Shown here one piece after another: positions 24,680 through 38,046 of a DNA stretch of 64,000 bases (positions are counted from its first letter, which is position 1; the number at the start of each line of letters is the position of its first letter). Origin of the DNA: Mycolicibacter algericus DSM 45454. Its GTDB lineage: Bacteria; Actinomycetota; Actinomycetes; Mycobacteriales; Mycobacteriaceae. The notes under the pieces are model-generated. The model saw nothing but the letters and a program-made list of their open reading frames with translations, ran no database searches and had not been told where the DNA came from. Location: assembly GCF_002086455.1 (NCBI RefSeq), contig NZ_MVHC01000003.1:186001-250000 (forward strand). Direction: 5' to 3'. The translations under genes were made by a program, and so were the position numbers.

Positions 24680-27600
24680 GTGTCGACGATGTGGCAGTTC
24701 TGGATCGACCGGGGCGGCACCTTCACCGACATCGTGGCCCGGCGGCCCGATGGGCGCCTGCTCACCCACAAACTGCTCTCGGAGAACCCCGACCGGTACC
24801 GCGACGCCGCGGTGGCCGGAATCCGCGCCCTGCTGCAGGTCCCCGACGACGCGCCGATTCCGCCCGGCACCGTCGAAGCAGTGCGGATGGGCACCACGGT
24901 GGCCACCAACGCCCTGCTGGAGCGCGCCGGGGAGCGCACTTTGCTGGTCATCACCCGCGGGTTCGGCGATGCGCTGCGCATCGGCTACCAGAACCGGCCG
25001 CGTATCTTCGACCGCCACATCGTGCTGCCCGATCAGCTCTATGAGCGGACCGTGGAGGTCGACGAGCGTGTCGGCGCCGACGGCAGTGTACTGCGCGCAC
25101 CGGATCTGGACGCGCTGGGCGAGGCGCTGCGCGCCGCGCACGCCGACGGGATCCGCTCAGTGGCGGTGGTGTGCCTGCACAGTTACCGGAACCCGGCGCA
25201 CGAACAGGCGATCGGTGCGCTGGCCGAACAGCTGGGCTTCTCCCAGATCTCGCTGTCGAGTGAAGTCAGCCCGCTGCCCAAGCTGATTCCACGTGGCGAC
25301 ACCGCGGTCGTCGACGCCTACCTGTCCCCGGTGCTGCGCCGCTACGTCGCCCAGGTGGCCGACGAACTGCGCGGGGTGCGGCTGATGTTCATGCAATCCA
25401 ACGGTGGGCTGACGGCGGCCGATCACTTCCGCGGCAAGGATGCGATCCTGTCCGGGCCCGCCGGGGGGATCGTGGGCATGGTCGCGATGTCGGCGCTGGC
25501 CGGATTCGACGCGGTGATCGGGTTCGACATGGGTGGAACCTCCACCGACGTCTCGCATTACAGCGCCGCGTCGGGCGGCTACGAGCGGGTGTTCACCACC
25601 GAGGTCGCCGGGGTTCGGCTGCGCGCGCCGATGCTGCACATCCACACCGTCGCCGCCGGCGGCGGGTCGATCCTGCACTTCGACGGCAGCCGATATCGGG
25701 TGGGGCCGGAATCCGCGGGTGCCGACCCGGGACCGGCCTGCTACCGGCGCGGTGGCCCGCTGACCGTCACCGACGCCAACGTGCTGCTCGGGCGTATCCA
25801 GCCGGCGCATTTCCCGCCGGTGTTCGGCCCCTCCGGCGACGAGCCACTGGACGCCGCCGCGGTGCGCCGGGGCTTCTCCGACCTGGCCGCCACAATCCAT
25901 GCGGCCACCGGCCAGAATTCGGCGGCCCGCAGCCCCGAGCAGGTCGCCGAAGGGTTCCTGCGGATCGCGGTGGCAAACATGGCCAACGCGGTCAAGAAGA
26001 TCTCGGTGGCCAAGGGCCACGACATCACCCGCTACGCCCTGACCACCTTCGGCGGGGCCGGTGGCCAGCACGCCTGTGCGGTCGCCGACGAACTCGGCAT
26101 CCGCACGGTGCTGGTGCCGCCGATGGCCGGCGTGCTGTCCGCGCTGGGCATCGGACTGGCCGACACCACGGTGATACGGGAGCGCTCCGTCGAGGCCCGG
26201 CTCGACTCGGCGGCGCCCGAACTCGGCGACGTCGCCGACGGTCTGGAACGGCAGGCACGCGCAGCCCTTGCCGACCAAGATATTCCGGCCGACCGGATCC
26301 GGGTGACACGGCGGGTTCACCTGCGCTACCAGGGCACCGACACCGCCATCCCCGTCGAACTGGCCGACATCGCGCAGATGACGGCGGCATTCGAAGACAT
26401 CCACCGCAGCATGTACTCGTTCTTGATGGAGCGTCCGTTGATCGCCGAAGCGGTCGCGGTCGAGGCGACAGGCCTCACCGAACAGCCCGAGCTGGCCGAT
26501 CAGACGGCTTCGGGCACCGGACGCCACCCCGCCGAGGCCGTTCGGCTCTACACCGGCGGCAGTTGGCGTGACGCGCCGCTATACCGGCGCGACGCGATCA
26601 CCCCGGCCGACCTGGTGTCCGGACCGGCCATCATCGCCGAGGACAACGCCACCACCGTCGTCGACGACGGTTGGCGGGCGCAGCTGACCGCCGACGGACA
26701 GCTGCTGCTGCGACGGACGGCGGCCGCGGCGCCGGATGATGCCGGGACTCACGCTGATCCGGTGCTGCTGGAGATCTTCAACAACCTGTTCATGGCCATC
26801 GCCGAGCAGATGGGCACCCGGCTGGAGGCCACCGCTCAATCGGTGAATATCCGTGAACGACTGGACTTCTCCTGCGCACTGTTCGACGCGGACGGCAACC
26901 TGGTCGCCAACGCACCGCACATCCCGGTGCACCTGGGGTCGATGGGCGCCACCGTCAAGGAGGTGATCGCCCGGCGCGCCGGGCAGCTGCGGCCCGGTCA
27001 GGTCTACGCGGTCAACGACCCGTACCACGGCGGTACCCACCTGCCGGATATCACTGTCATCACCCCGGTCTACCGCGACTCCGCGAGCCCGGACGACCCG
27101 GTACTGTTCTTCGTCGCATCCCGCGGCCATCACGCCGAAATCGGCGGAGCCACACCGGGTTCCATGCCAGCCGACAGCAGTACCGTCGACGAGGAAGGGG
27201 TGCTGTTCGACAACTGGCTACTGGTCGACGACGGGCAGTTCCGCGAAGCGCAGACCCGATCGCTGCTCACCGGTGGACGATTCCCGTCACGCAGCCCCGA
27301 CACCAACCTCGCGGACCTGCGCGCACAGGTCGCCGCCAACCAGAAGGGCATCGACGAGATCCGGGCGATGATCGATCATTTCGGCCTGGATGTCGTGCAG
27401 GCGTACATGCGTCACGTGCAGGACAACGCCGAGGAGGCGGTGCGCCGGGTGATCGACTCCCTCGACGACGGCGAATACCGCTATGTGATGGACTCCGGTG
27501 CGACGATCGCGGTGCGGGTGACCGTCGACCGCGCCGCCCGCAGCGCCACCATCGACTTCGACGGAACCTCGCCCCAGTTGGCGACGAATTTCAACGCGCC

Positions 27601-28294
27601 GTCGTCGGTAGCGAGCGCCGCGGTGCTCTACGTATTCCGCACCCTCGTCGAGGACGACATCCCGATCAACGACGGCTGCCTGCGCCCGCTGCGTATCACG
27701 ATTCCGGACGCGACGATGCTGGCGCCGGGCTATCCGGCCGCGGTGGTGGCCGGGAACGTCGAAACCTCCCAGGCGATCACCGGGGCACTACTGGCCGCGC
27801 TGCGGGTGCAGGCCGAAGGTTCCGGCACGATGAACAACGTCACGTTCGGCAATGCCGGCCACCAGTACTACGAGACACTCGGCTCCGGCTCCGGCGCCGG
27901 CGACGGCTTCGACGGCGCCGCGGTGGTGCAGACCCACATGACCAACTCCCGCCTCACCGACCCGGAGGTGCTCGAGATGCGTTTCCCGGTGTTGTTGCGC
28001 GAGTTCGCCATCCGGCGGGGCAGCGGCGGCTCGGGGCGCTGGACCGGCGGCGACGGCGGGCTGCGGCGCATCGAGTTCCGCGAGCCGATGACCGTCAGTG
28101 TGCTGTCGGGACATCGGGCGGTGGCGCCCTACGGCATGGCCGGCGGATCACCGGGGGCGCTGGGGCACAACCGGGTGGTGCGCGCCGACGGCGAGCTGAC
28201 CGAGCTGGCGGGCTGCGACTCGACCGACATGGCGCCCGGCGACGTGCTGGTGATCGAGACGCCGGGCGGCGGCGGGTATGGCCAACCTCGCTGA
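24680..28294 (+). CDS. oplA: 5-oxoprolinase / hydantoinase, HyuA-HyuB fusion
   Basis: About 1,204 residues from GTG 24680 (ATG 24689 also possible); the longer open frame upstream overlaps the regulator and is ignored. The N-terminal HyuA half starts [18 protein letters not shown] and has [14 protein letters not shown] (actin-like ATPase loops). The C-terminal HyuB half (from about residue 690) contains [35 protein letters not shown] and the ending ETPGGGGYG. Length and order match M. tuberculosis OplA (Rv0266c, 1209). The enzyme opens 5-oxoproline to glutamate with ATP. It heads a run of plus-strand genes through pxpC and aac(2')-I. Confidence 0.92.
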   Translation: MSTMWQFWIDRGGTFTDIVARRPDGRLLTHKLLSENPDRYRDAAVAGIRALLQVPDDAPIPPGTVEAVRMGTTVATNALLERAGERTLLVITRGFGDALRIGYQNRPRIFDRHIVLPDQLYERTVEVDERVGADGSVLRAPDLDALGEALRAAHADGIRSVAVVCLHSYRNPAHEQAIGALAEQLGFSQISLSSEVSPLPKLIPRGDTAVVDAYLSPVLRRYVAQVADELRGVRLMFMQSNGGLTAADHFRGKDAILSGPAGGIVGMVAMSALAGFDAVIGFDMGGTSTDVSHYSAASGGYERVFTTEVAGVRLRAPMLHIHTVAAGGGSILHFDGSRYRVGPESAGADPGPACYRRGGPLTVTDANVLLGRIQPAHFPPVFGPSGDEPLDAAAVRRGFSDLAATIHAATGQNSAARSPEQVAEGFLRIAVANMANAVKKISVAKGHDITRYALTTFGGAGGQHACAVADELGIRTVLVPPMAGVLSALGIGLADTTVIRERSVEARLDSAAPELGDVADGLERQARAALADQDIPADRIRVTRRVHLRYQGTDTAIPVELADIAQMTAAFEDIHRSMYSFLMERPLIAEAVAVEATGLTEQPELADQTASGTGRHPAEAVRLYTGGSWRDAPLYRRDAITPADLVSGPAIIAEDNATTVVDDGWRAQLTADGQLLLRRTAAAAPDDAGTHADPVLLEIFNNLFMAIAEQMGTRLEATAQSVNIRERLDFSCALFDADGNLVANAPHIPVHLGSMGATVKEVIARRAGQLRPGQVYAVNDPYHGGTHLPDITVITPVYRDSASPDDPVLFFVASRGHHAEIGGATPGSMPADSSTVDEEGVLFDNWLLVDDGQFREAQTRSLLTGGRFPSRSPDTNLADLRAQVAANQKGIDEIRAMIDHFGLDVVQAYMRHVQDNAEEAVRRVIDSLDDGEYRYVMDSGATIAVRVTVDRAARSATIDFDGTSPQLATNFNAPSSVASAAVLYVFRTLVEDDIPINDGCLRPLRITIPDATMLAPGYPAAVVAGNVETSQAITGALLAALRVQAEGSGTMNNVTFGNAGHQYYETLGSGSGAGDGFDGAAVVQTHMTNSRLTDPEVLEMRFPVLLREFAIRRGSGGSGRWTGGDGGLRRIEFREPMTVSVLSGHRAVAPYGMAGGSPGALGHNRVVRADGELTELAGCDSTDMAPGDVLVIETPGGGGYGQPR

Positions 28295-28313
28295 TCAGCG
28301 TTAATCTCGCGCA

Positions 28314-29261
28314 ATGCGGGACCAGTGGAGTCGGCGCGGCTTCTTCGGCCTCTGCGGCGCGGCGGGGGGCGCCGCGCTGCTGGCGGCCTGCTCGTCGGGC
28401 GACCATCCGGACGGCGGCGCACCGGGCCCGGTGACCATCGCGCATCTCTTCGGCGAGACCACCGTGCCCGAACCGCCCAAGCGGGTCGTCTGCGCCGGCT
28501 ACACGGGTCAGGACGACCTGCTCGCCCTGGGCGTCGTGCCGATCGCGATCACCAACTGGTTCGGCGACCAGCCGTTCGCGGTGTGGCCCTGGGCGCAACA
28601 GCGCCTCGGTGACGCCGAACCCACGGTGCTGGACCTGGACAACGGAATCGCGGTCGCCCAGATCGCCGAACTCAAGCCGGACCTGATCATCGCGACGAAC
28701 GCCGGGGTGGACGCCGACACCTACCAGCAGCTGTCCGCGATCGCGCCGACCGTGCCGCAGTCGGGCGGCGATGCCTTCTTCGAGCCGTGGAAGACCCAGG
28801 CGGCCGCCATCGGCCAGGCGGTGCATCAGGCGCAGCAGATGCGGGAACTCGTCGACGGCGTCGACGCCAGGTTCGCCGAAGTCGCTGCGGCACACCCCGG
28901 TTTCAAGGGCAAGACGGTGCTGCTGCTGGCAGGCCGCCTCGACCACGGAAACGTCGCCACCAGCACCGGCTGGCGTGCCGAGTTCCTGGCCCGGATGGGA
29001 CTCACCCTCGCCGATGCCCCCGCGGTGATCGAGCACGACCGGATCGGTTCGGTTCTCGGCGCCGCTGACGTACTGATCTGGACCACCGACAGCGACGACG
29101 AACGCGGGGCGCTGCTCGACGATGCGGACATCGCCGCGTACGAGTCGCGCAGCGTCTTCACCACCAAGGAGCAGGCCGGCGCGATCGCCTTCGCCTCCCC
29201 GCTGAGCTACCAGCTGGTGGCCGACCAACTGCCCGGCCTCATCGCCAAGGCGCTCAGCTGA
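28314..29261 (+). CDS. Siderophore/iron-type periplasmic binding lipoprotein
   Basis: 315 residues. The N-terminus MRDQWSRRGFFGLCGAAGG looks like a twin-arginine signal, and LLAACSSG is a lipobox, so it is an exported lipoprotein. The rest follows the FecB/BtuF substrate-binding fold: PKRVVCAGYTGQDDLLALGV, IAELKPDLIIATNAGVDAD and YQQLSAIAPTVPQ. It corresponds to Rv0265c. No ABC permease or ATPase is adjacent. Sitting between oplA and pxpB it is an orphan in this cluster, 20 bases after oplA. Confidence 0.85.
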   Translation: MRDQWSRRGFFGLCGAAGGAALLAACSSGDHPDGGAPGPVTIAHLFGETTVPEPPKRVVCAGYTGQDDLLALGVVPIAITNWFGDQPFAVWPWAQQRLGDAEPTVLDLDNGIAVAQIAELKPDLIIATNAGVDADTYQQLSAIAPTVPQSGGDAFFEPWKTQAAAIGQAVHQAQQMRELVDGVDARFAEVAAAHPGFKGKTVLLLAGRLDHGNVATSTGWRAEFLARMGLTLADAPAVIEHDRIGSVLGAADVLIWTTDSDDERGALLDDADIAAYESRSVFTTKEQAGAIAFASPLSYQLVADQLPGLIAKALS

Positions 29262-29290
29262 CCTGAACTCTGCGTATTCGGTAAGACCCC

Positions 29291-29308
29291 TCTGGCATAG
29301 CCGCCAGA
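29291..29308. promoter_or_regulatory. Small inverted repeat before pxpB
   Basis: TCTGGC (29291-29296) and GCCAGA (29303-29308) are inverted around ATAGCC in the 87-base gap between the lipoprotein gene and pxpB. It could be an operator or weak attenuator. Confidence 0.3.
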
Positions 29309-29348
29309 AATGTGGCCTGGCTCACTTTCCGCGACTACGGTCGGGGGC

Positions 29349-30017
29349 ATGAGCGCGACACTGGATTTCACGGATCTCACCCAGACTCACAGCATCGTCG
29401 ACTACGGCGACTGCGCGCTGCTGTTGCAGTTCGACCGGACCGCCGAGGTGCTGGCATGGACCTCAGCCTTGCGGGCCCTGACCGCCGCAGCGTTACCCGG
29501 GGTGGTCGACATCATCCCGGCGTCGCACACCATCTTCGTGAAACTGGCCGCGCCCGGCTACCAGACAGACGTACGGCGACGGTTGGCCAAACTGACCGTC
29601 GAACCGGATGAGCTCGAACCCACCGCGCATGACGCCGCCATCGATGTGGTGATCGACGTGGTCTACGACGGCGCCGACCTCGCCGAGGTGGCCGAGCGCA
29701 CCGGCTTGACCGTCGCGCAGGTGATCAACGCTCACACCACGACGCCGTGGCGGGTCGGATTCGGCGGCTCCACACCGGGCTTCGCCTACCTGATCGGCGG
29801 CGACCCGCGGCTAGAAGTGCCGCGCCGTGCCGACTTGCGCGACACCGTTCCGGCCGGCTCGGTGGCGCTGGCCGGACAGTTCAGCGGTGTCTACCCGCGC
29901 CAGTGGCCGGGCGGCTGGCAGTTGATCGGTCGCACGGACGCGGTGCTGTGGGACCTGCAACGGCCCAACCCGGCGCTGCTGACACCGGGCCTGACGGTGC
30001 AGTTCCGGGCCGTGTGA
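29349..30017 (+). CDS. pxpB: 5-oxoprolinase subunit B (KipI/PxpB family)
   Basis: 222 residues from ATG 29349. [16 protein letters not shown] at the start and [20 protein letters not shown] with [17 protein letters not shown] are the conserved parts of the KipI/Allophanate-hydrolase subunit 1 family. With PxpC it forms part of the prokaryotic PxpABC 5-oxoprolinase in E. coli and B. subtilis. It corresponds to Rv0264c. pxpC follows 13 bases after its stop. No pxpA (LamB/YcsF) gene is seen in the window. Confidence 0.9.
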   Translation: MSATLDFTDLTQTHSIVDYGDCALLLQFDRTAEVLAWTSALRALTAAALPGVVDIIPASHTIFVKLAAPGYQTDVRRRLAKLTVEPDELEPTAHDAAIDVVIDVVYDGADLAEVAERTGLTVAQVINAHTTTPWRVGFGGSTPGFAYLIGGDPRLEVPRRADLRDTVPAGSVALAGQFSGVYPRQWPGGWQLIGRTDAVLWDLQRPNPALLTPGLTVQFRAV

Positions 30018-30029
30018 CGGGAGGATGAC

Positions 30030-33264
<3,235 letters not shown>

Positions 33265-33876
33265 GGATCAGGTCTCTCGGCAGCGGCTCAAAACGGTTGG
33301 GGTGAAGCGCTGCCGGAACTGGTGCAGCGTGAATCCGACTCAATGACAGGAGGAGGCAGTACGGGGTGGGACGAACAATCGCATGGTAGCCCTTCCAGCA
33401 GCGTGCGCCACTTGTACGCGGTCACCCCGAAATCCGCGCTGCAAACGTGAACGCCGAATCGCCGGGCCGATACGCCGAGGAACCCCGAACCGGGCCGCGA
33501 CGGCGTCGGCTCGATGGGCACCGCGGTCATCACGGTGGCCGTTGCCGAATACACCGGTTGACATGCGCGGCTCCCGACTGTTGACGGTTGGCCAACGCGG
33601 GAGTTACGAGCCGTTGGGGCCGTTGGGGGCCGGCATTATCCCCCAACTGGGGCTAAGACGCGGCACCATCGGCGCCTTCCCAGAGGCTTGGCAACTACCT
33701 TCACAGCAAACTAGCAGCTCTGGCGTTTCAAGACCTCGGAATAGAACAAGAGGACATCCCCAGCCGTGTTTCTTCCGGTCGCAGACCACACAGCAAATGC
33801 CTAGCCCGCCACAGCGGCTTCAGGCAGCCCCGCGGCGTAGTCTGACCCGGCTCCGGCCATCGACACGGGAGACGCC
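33265..33876. other. 612-base divergent intergenic region
   Basis: Space between the divergent SulP and SbtA genes. Reading frames here have skewed arginine/proline/serine composition and no recognisable domains. GC is visibly lower than elsewhere, especially 33690-33780. It presumably holds both promoters; I see only a weak short hairpin (CCCCCAACTGGGG near 33640). Confidence 0.5.
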
Positions 33877-35100
33877 ATGCTGCTTGAGTTCTGGCACAAC
33901 TTCACCCATAACCTCTTCAAGCCCCTGCTGCTCTTCTTCTACATGGGTTTTTTGATCCCGGTACTCAAAGTCCAGTTCGAATTCCCCTATGTGCTGTACC
34001 AGGGCTTGACCTTGTACCTACTGCTGGCGATCGGCTGGCGTGGCGGCCAGGAGCTCGCCACCATCGACGGATCGAGCATCGGCAGTGTCCTCGGTTTCAT
34101 CGTGCTGGGCTTCCTCACCAACCTGGTCATCGGATTCGTCGCCTACGGGATGCTGTCCCGGATGACGAGGATGCGACGTGTCGACCGGGCCACCGTGGCC
34201 GGTTATTACGGATCGGATTCGGCGGGCACGTTCGCCACCTGCCTGGGGGTACTGGCCGCGTTGGACATCGCCTTCGACGCCTACATGCCGGTGATGCTGG
34301 CCATCATGGAGATCCCGGGCTGCATCGTGGCGCTGCTGCTGGTGGCACGGTTCCGTGAGCGCGGCATGGACCCGCTGGGCAACATGCCCGACGAACCCGG
34401 GTACAACCCCGAGGCCCGCCCCGAGTTGGTCACCGCCGCGCAGTTGAGCGCACAGCAACCCGTGACCGCACGTCAACTGGAGGCCGAGGAGGAACTGCAG
34501 GTCTCCCTGGAAAAGCGCACGCATCCCGATCCGGCCGGTGCGGAGCCGGTGCCCGCGGCGGCGGCACCGGTCAGCGCCCCGCTGCTGCGTGAAGTACTGC
34601 TCAACCCGGGGCTGTACCTGCTTTTCGGCGGGATCATCATCGGCTTCATCGGCCGCCTGCAGGGCCCGGCGGTCATCGCAGAAGGCGACCACGTGTTCGT
34701 GACCGCGTTCCAGGGCATCCTGGGCCTGTTCCTGCTCGAGATGGGGATGACGGCGTCGCGCAAACTCAAGGACCTGCGAGCCGCGGGCCACGGATTGATC
34801 GTGTTCGGGCTGTTGGCGCCGAATCTCTTTGCGATAGCAGGGATACTCGTCATCCACACCTACGCTCAGCTCACCGGCACCCACTTTGAGATAGGCAGCT
34901 ACGTGCTGTTCGCCGTGCTGTGCGGCGCGGCTTCGTATATCGCCGTCCCCGCAGTGCAACGAATCGCGATTCCCGAGGCCAGTCCGACGGTGCCGCTGGC
35001 GGCTTCGCTGGGACTGACGTTCTCCTACAACGTGACCATCGGCATTCCGCTGTACCTGCAGATCGCTCAAGCCGTCAACAGCTGGCTGCCGCTAGGTTGA
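33877..35100 (+). CDS. sbtA: SbtA-family sodium-dependent bicarbonate transporter
   Basis: 407 residues. The N-terminal half begins MLLEFWHNFTHNLFKPLLLF and contains VLYQGLTLYLLLAIGWRGG and VAGYYGSDSAGTFATCLGVL, the conserved core of SbtA (DUF897), with about five membrane segments per half. A hydrophilic central loop (about 165-230) separates it from the second half, which has FGGIIIGFIGRLQGP, FLLEMGMTASRKL and LCGAASYIAVPAVQRIA. In cyanobacteria SbtA imports bicarbonate with sodium and is regulated by the PII-like SbtB; no SbtB-like gene is seen next to it. Function in a heterotroph is inferred, perhaps feeding anaplerotic carboxylations. Confidence 0.85.
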   Translation: MLLEFWHNFTHNLFKPLLLFFYMGFLIPVLKVQFEFPYVLYQGLTLYLLLAIGWRGGQELATIDGSSIGSVLGFIVLGFLTNLVIGFVAYGMLSRMTRMRRVDRATVAGYYGSDSAGTFATCLGVLAALDIAFDAYMPVMLAIMEIPGCIVALLLVARFRERGMDPLGNMPDEPGYNPEARPELVTAAQLSAQQPVTARQLEAEEELQVSLEKRTHPDPAGAEPVPAAAAPVSAPLLREVLLNPGLYLLFGGIIIGFIGRLQGPAVIAEGDHVFVTAFQGILGLFLLEMGMTASRKLKDLRAAGHGLIVFGLLAPNLFAIAGILVIHTYAQLTGTHFEIGSYVLFAVLCGAASYIAVPAVQRIAIPEASPTVPLAASLGLTFSYNVTIGIPLYLQIAQAVNSWLPLG

Positions 35101-35354
35101 TCGAGGCCGGTTCCGGCCGGAAACGATTCGTCACTTGACGCCGGCCAAATCTCCCGCGCAATCCTCCAGTGCGTGACGCAGGCCACTTCTCCAGCCCACT
35201 GTCGGCCAACCCGCAGACGCCAGCGCGCTTGCACTCCAAGGCTTTTACAGCTTCTGCACCGCAACTTGCCAGTTCAGCTGGGTATGTTCGCACGGCGCCC
35301 CGCCGCGGCGCACAGCACGGCCGCGACGGTGGCTCAGAGCACGAGGAGATGTCA

Positions 35355-36761
35355 ATGACGCCCGCCCACATCAGCGAATTCGATCCGGAGGACTGCGCGG
35401 CCTGGGAGAACGGCAATAAGGCCGTCGCCCGGCGCAACCTGATCTGGTCGACGGCGACCATGCACGTTGCCTTCTCCATCTGGTCACTGTGGTCGGTGGT
35501 CGTGCTGTTCATGCCGGAGTCGGTTTACGGCATAACGCCGGGCGACAAACTGCTGCTCGCGGCGGTCGCCACCCTGGTCGGTGCGGGTGCGCGGATTCCC
35601 TACGTGTCGGCCACCGCCAAGTTCGGCGGTCGCGACTGGGCGGTGTTCTCCTCGTTGATCCTGCTGATACCCACCGTCGGCACGCTGTTGTTGCTGGTCA
35701 ACCCCGGTCAGCCATTGTGGATGTATCTCGTGTGCGCGGCCCTGACCGGACTGGGCGGCGGCAACTACGCGGCATCGCTGGCCAACGTGGACGCCTTCTA
35801 CCCGCAACGCCTCAAAGGCGTCGCGCTCGGGCTGTGCGGCGGTATCGGCAACCTCGGGGTGGCCGCCATTCAGCTGGTCGGCCTGCTGGTACTGGCCACC
35901 GCCGGCAACACCAAGCCGGAGCTCGTCTGCGCTGTCTATCTGGTGCTGCTCGCGCTGGTAGGCATCGGTGCGGCCCTGCGGATGGACAATCTCGACCACG
36001 GCGCCGAAGAGGTGGGCAGTATCCGGTCGATCCTGGCGGTCCCCGACAGCTGGGTCATCTCGGCACTGTACTGCGCGGCTTTCGGCTCGTTCATCGGCTT
36101 CGCTTTCGCGTTCGCCCAAGTGCTGCATGTCACGTTCGAGGAGACCGGCCATAGTCCCGCCGAGGCCTCGTTGTACGCCGCCCGGATCGCCTTCCTGGGA
36201 CCGCTGTTGGGAGCCTTGTCCCGCATCTACGGTGGCCGGGTGGCCGACCGGCGCGGCGGCGGACGGGTCACGTTCGTCGTCTTCGTCGGAATGTTGTTGG
36301 CCGCAGCGGCATTGGCGATAACCAGCACGATCGACGACCGCACCCCGGGTTCGGTGACCTCGTCCACCATCGCCCTCTACATCACCGCATTCATGGTGCT
36401 GTTCATCCTGGCCGGGATGGGCAACGGATCGGTGTTGAAGATGATCCCGTCGATCTTCGAAGCCCGCAGCCGGTCACTGGAGCGCACCGAACCCGAACGC
36501 CGGCACTGGGCGCGTTCGCATTCCGGCGCTTTGATCGGCTTCGCCACGGCGGTCGGCGCGCTCGGCGGGGTGGCCATCAACCTGACGTTGCGACAGGCTT
36601 ACGCGAGCACGGGCAGCGAGACGCCCGCCTTCTGGATCTTCCTCGCAGCGTATTGCGCGGCAGCCGCATTGACCTGGCTGAGGTACGTCCGTCGCCCGCC
36701 CCGGATGCCGGCCGCGACCACCCCGGTGCCCCCTCGTGACACCGAAACCGTGTCGGTGTGA
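35355..36761 (+). CDS. NarK-type nitrate/nitrite MFS transporter (first copy)
   Basis: 468 residues from ATG 35355, which has GAGGAG at proper spacing (an ATG two codons earlier overlaps that site). About 12 membrane segments. NNP-family signatures: RRNLIWSTATMHVAFSIWSL, ALTGLGGGNYAASLANVDAF and ILAGMGNGSVLKMIPSIFEA. It is closely related along its whole length to the second NarK at 38047. It is followed by a small winged-helix gene with homology to the end of nnaR, so a narK-nnaR unit seems to have been duplicated. It transports nitrate and/or nitrite. Confidence 0.9.
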   Translation: MTPAHISEFDPEDCAAWENGNKAVARRNLIWSTATMHVAFSIWSLWSVVVLFMPESVYGITPGDKLLLAAVATLVGAGARIPYVSATAKFGGRDWAVFSSLILLIPTVGTLLLLVNPGQPLWMYLVCAALTGLGGGNYAASLANVDAFYPQRLKGVALGLCGGIGNLGVAAIQLVGLLVLATAGNTKPELVCAVYLVLLALVGIGAALRMDNLDHGAEEVGSIRSILAVPDSWVISALYCAAFGSFIGFAFAFAQVLHVTFEETGHSPAEASLYAARIAFLGPLLGALSRIYGGRVADRRGGGRVTFVVFVGMLLAAAALAITSTIDDRTPGSVTSSTIALYITAFMVLFILAGMGNGSVLKMIPSIFEARSRSLERTEPERRHWARSHSGALIGFATAVGALGGVAINLTLRQAYASTGSETPAFWIFLAAYCAAAALTWLRYVRRPPRMPAATTPVPPRDTETVSV

Positions 36762-36805
36762 CCGAGATCGCGGTCCGACCGAGGCAACGGTTTGGAAATC
36801 GGTCG

Positions 36806-36821
36806 GTAACACAGACGAAAT
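36806..36821. promoter_or_regulatory. GlnR-like box before the small winged-helix gene
   Basis: GTAAC-ACAGAC-GAAAT fits the actinobacterial GlnR pattern GTnAC-N6-GnAAC in four of five bases of the second half. It ends 22 bases before the ATG at 36844 in an 82-base gap after the first narK, suggesting separate nitrogen-dependent control. Confidence 0.45.
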
Positions 36822-36843
36822 CCGCTGCCGTTAAACCTTATAC

Positions 36844-37149
36844 ATGAGCACCGTTCAGGCGGCCGGTCACCTCATCGAGATTGCGGACGACCGGGTCTTC
36901 GTCGACGGGATAGTCAAGCCGGTGTCTCCCGCCGGCCTGGCCACCCTGCGGGTGCTGGCGCACCGGCCGGGCGCCGTCGTGGCTCGCGACGCGTTGCTGC
37001 AAGCGCTGCCCGGCCAGGGACGCAATACGCACGCGGTGGACACCGCAGTGCTTCGGCTGCGAACCGCGTTGGGCGACAGCCAAATCGTTGCCACCGTTGT
37101 CAAGCGCGGCTACCGGCTCGCAGTCGACTACCAGTCGGGGGCCGCATGA
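36844..37149 (+). CDS. Stand-alone winged-helix domain, truncated NnaR paralogue
   Basis: A 101-residue protein consisting only of an OmpR-type winged helix (VSPAGLATLRVLAHRPGAVV, THAVDTAVLRLRTALGD, ATVVKRGYRLAVD). It aligns without gaps to the C-terminal domain of NnaR at 40380-40660, 62 of 91 residues identical by my count, but has no HemD-like part. The ATGA overlap couples it to the sirohydrochlorin chelatase gene. It keeps a start codon, an intact frame and the DNA-recognition helix, so it is likely expressed. It could compete with or partner NnaR at shared sites. It could also be a decaying remnant. Confidence 0.85.
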   Translation: MSTVQAAGHLIEIADDRVFVDGIVKPVSPAGLATLRVLAHRPGAVVARDALLQALPGQGRNTHAVDTAVLRLRTALGDSQIVATVVKRGYRLAVDYQSGAA

Positions 37150-37862
37150 TCCCGATCCTGGTGGCACACGGAACCCGCCGGCCCGAGGGCGTGGTGATGA
37201 TCGGCGAGCTTGCCGACCGGGTCGGCGCGCTACTGGCCCGGCCGGTGCGGGTGGCGTTCGTCGACGTGCTCGGACCCACGCCGGGAGAGCTCCTTTCCGC
37301 TGAAGCCGCGACCGGCCGCCCGGCAGTCGTAGTCCCGGCCTTTCTGGCCCGCGGTTACCACGTCGGTGTCGACGTGCCCACGCATGTCCTGGCCAGTGGG
37401 CACCCGAATGTGACGCTGACACCCGCGCTGGGACCGGATCCCCGGGTCGCCGCAGTGGTCGCCTCGCTGCTGGCCGAATCGGGCTGGCGGGCCGGGGATG
37501 CGGTGATCCTGACCGCGGCCGGCTCATCGGACCCGACGGCGCGCGCCGACCTGGTCCAGGCCGCTCGAATGCTGTCGCGGTTGCTCGGCTCGCCCGTCGG
37601 GACGGCGGTCGCCGCCATCGGCGGCCCCACCGTGACCGACGCGGTCGCCACGGCGCGCCGCCGGGGAGCGATCCGAGTGGTGGTCGCTTCTTATCTGTTG
37701 GCGGACGGGCTGTTTCAGCGTCGACTGCACGACGCCGGGGCGGATCTGGTGACCGAACCGCTGGGTGCCCACCCCGGTATCGCCAGGATCATCGCCGATC
37801 GATTCATCACCGCTCAGACCCGGATTCCGGTGGGCTCAAGGCTTTTCGGCGACAGCCCGTAG
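37146..37862 (+). CDS. Sirohydrochlorin chelatase (CbiX/SirB type)
   Basis: 238 residues. MIPILVAHGTRRPEG at the start carries the first catalytic His, and VVPAFLARGYHVGVDVP the second; a similar half follows (ILTAAGSSDPTARADLVQAA, VASYLLADGLFQRRL), giving the two-domain chelatase layout. It inserts Fe(II) (siroheme) or Co into sirohydrochlorin. Next to nirBD the expected product is siroheme for nitrite reductase. It corresponds to Rv0259c. It is translationally coupled to the preceding winged-helix gene. Confidence 0.88.
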   Translation: MIPILVAHGTRRPEGVVMIGELADRVGALLARPVRVAFVDVLGPTPGELLSAEAATGRPAVVVPAFLARGYHVGVDVPTHVLASGHPNVTLTPALGPDPRVAAVVASLLAESGWRAGDAVILTAAGSSDPTARADLVQAARMLSRLLGSPVGTAVAAIGGPTVTDAVATARRRGAIRVVVASYLLADGLFQRRLHDAGADLVTEPLGAHPGIARIIADRFITAQTRIPVGSRLFGDSP

Positions 37863-38046
37863 CAACGTTCGAGACCGCCGGGTCGCTGGCCGGAAGACAG
37901 CGCTGACCGCGATCGGGACGCTGAACCTGCGCCGACCGTCCCGGGCAATGGCGTCTCACACCCGAACGGCGGGGCCGTGAGCAGAAGTTCACCGGGGGGA
38001 CATCCGGTGCAGCTTTCCGGTAACGAAACATTCCTACCTTATCCAC

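Noticed and set aside
33383..33955. 190-codon plus-strand frame between SulP and SbtA
   Set aside because: It is out of frame with and overlaps the SbtA start, and is Ser/Arg/Pro-rich without a domain.
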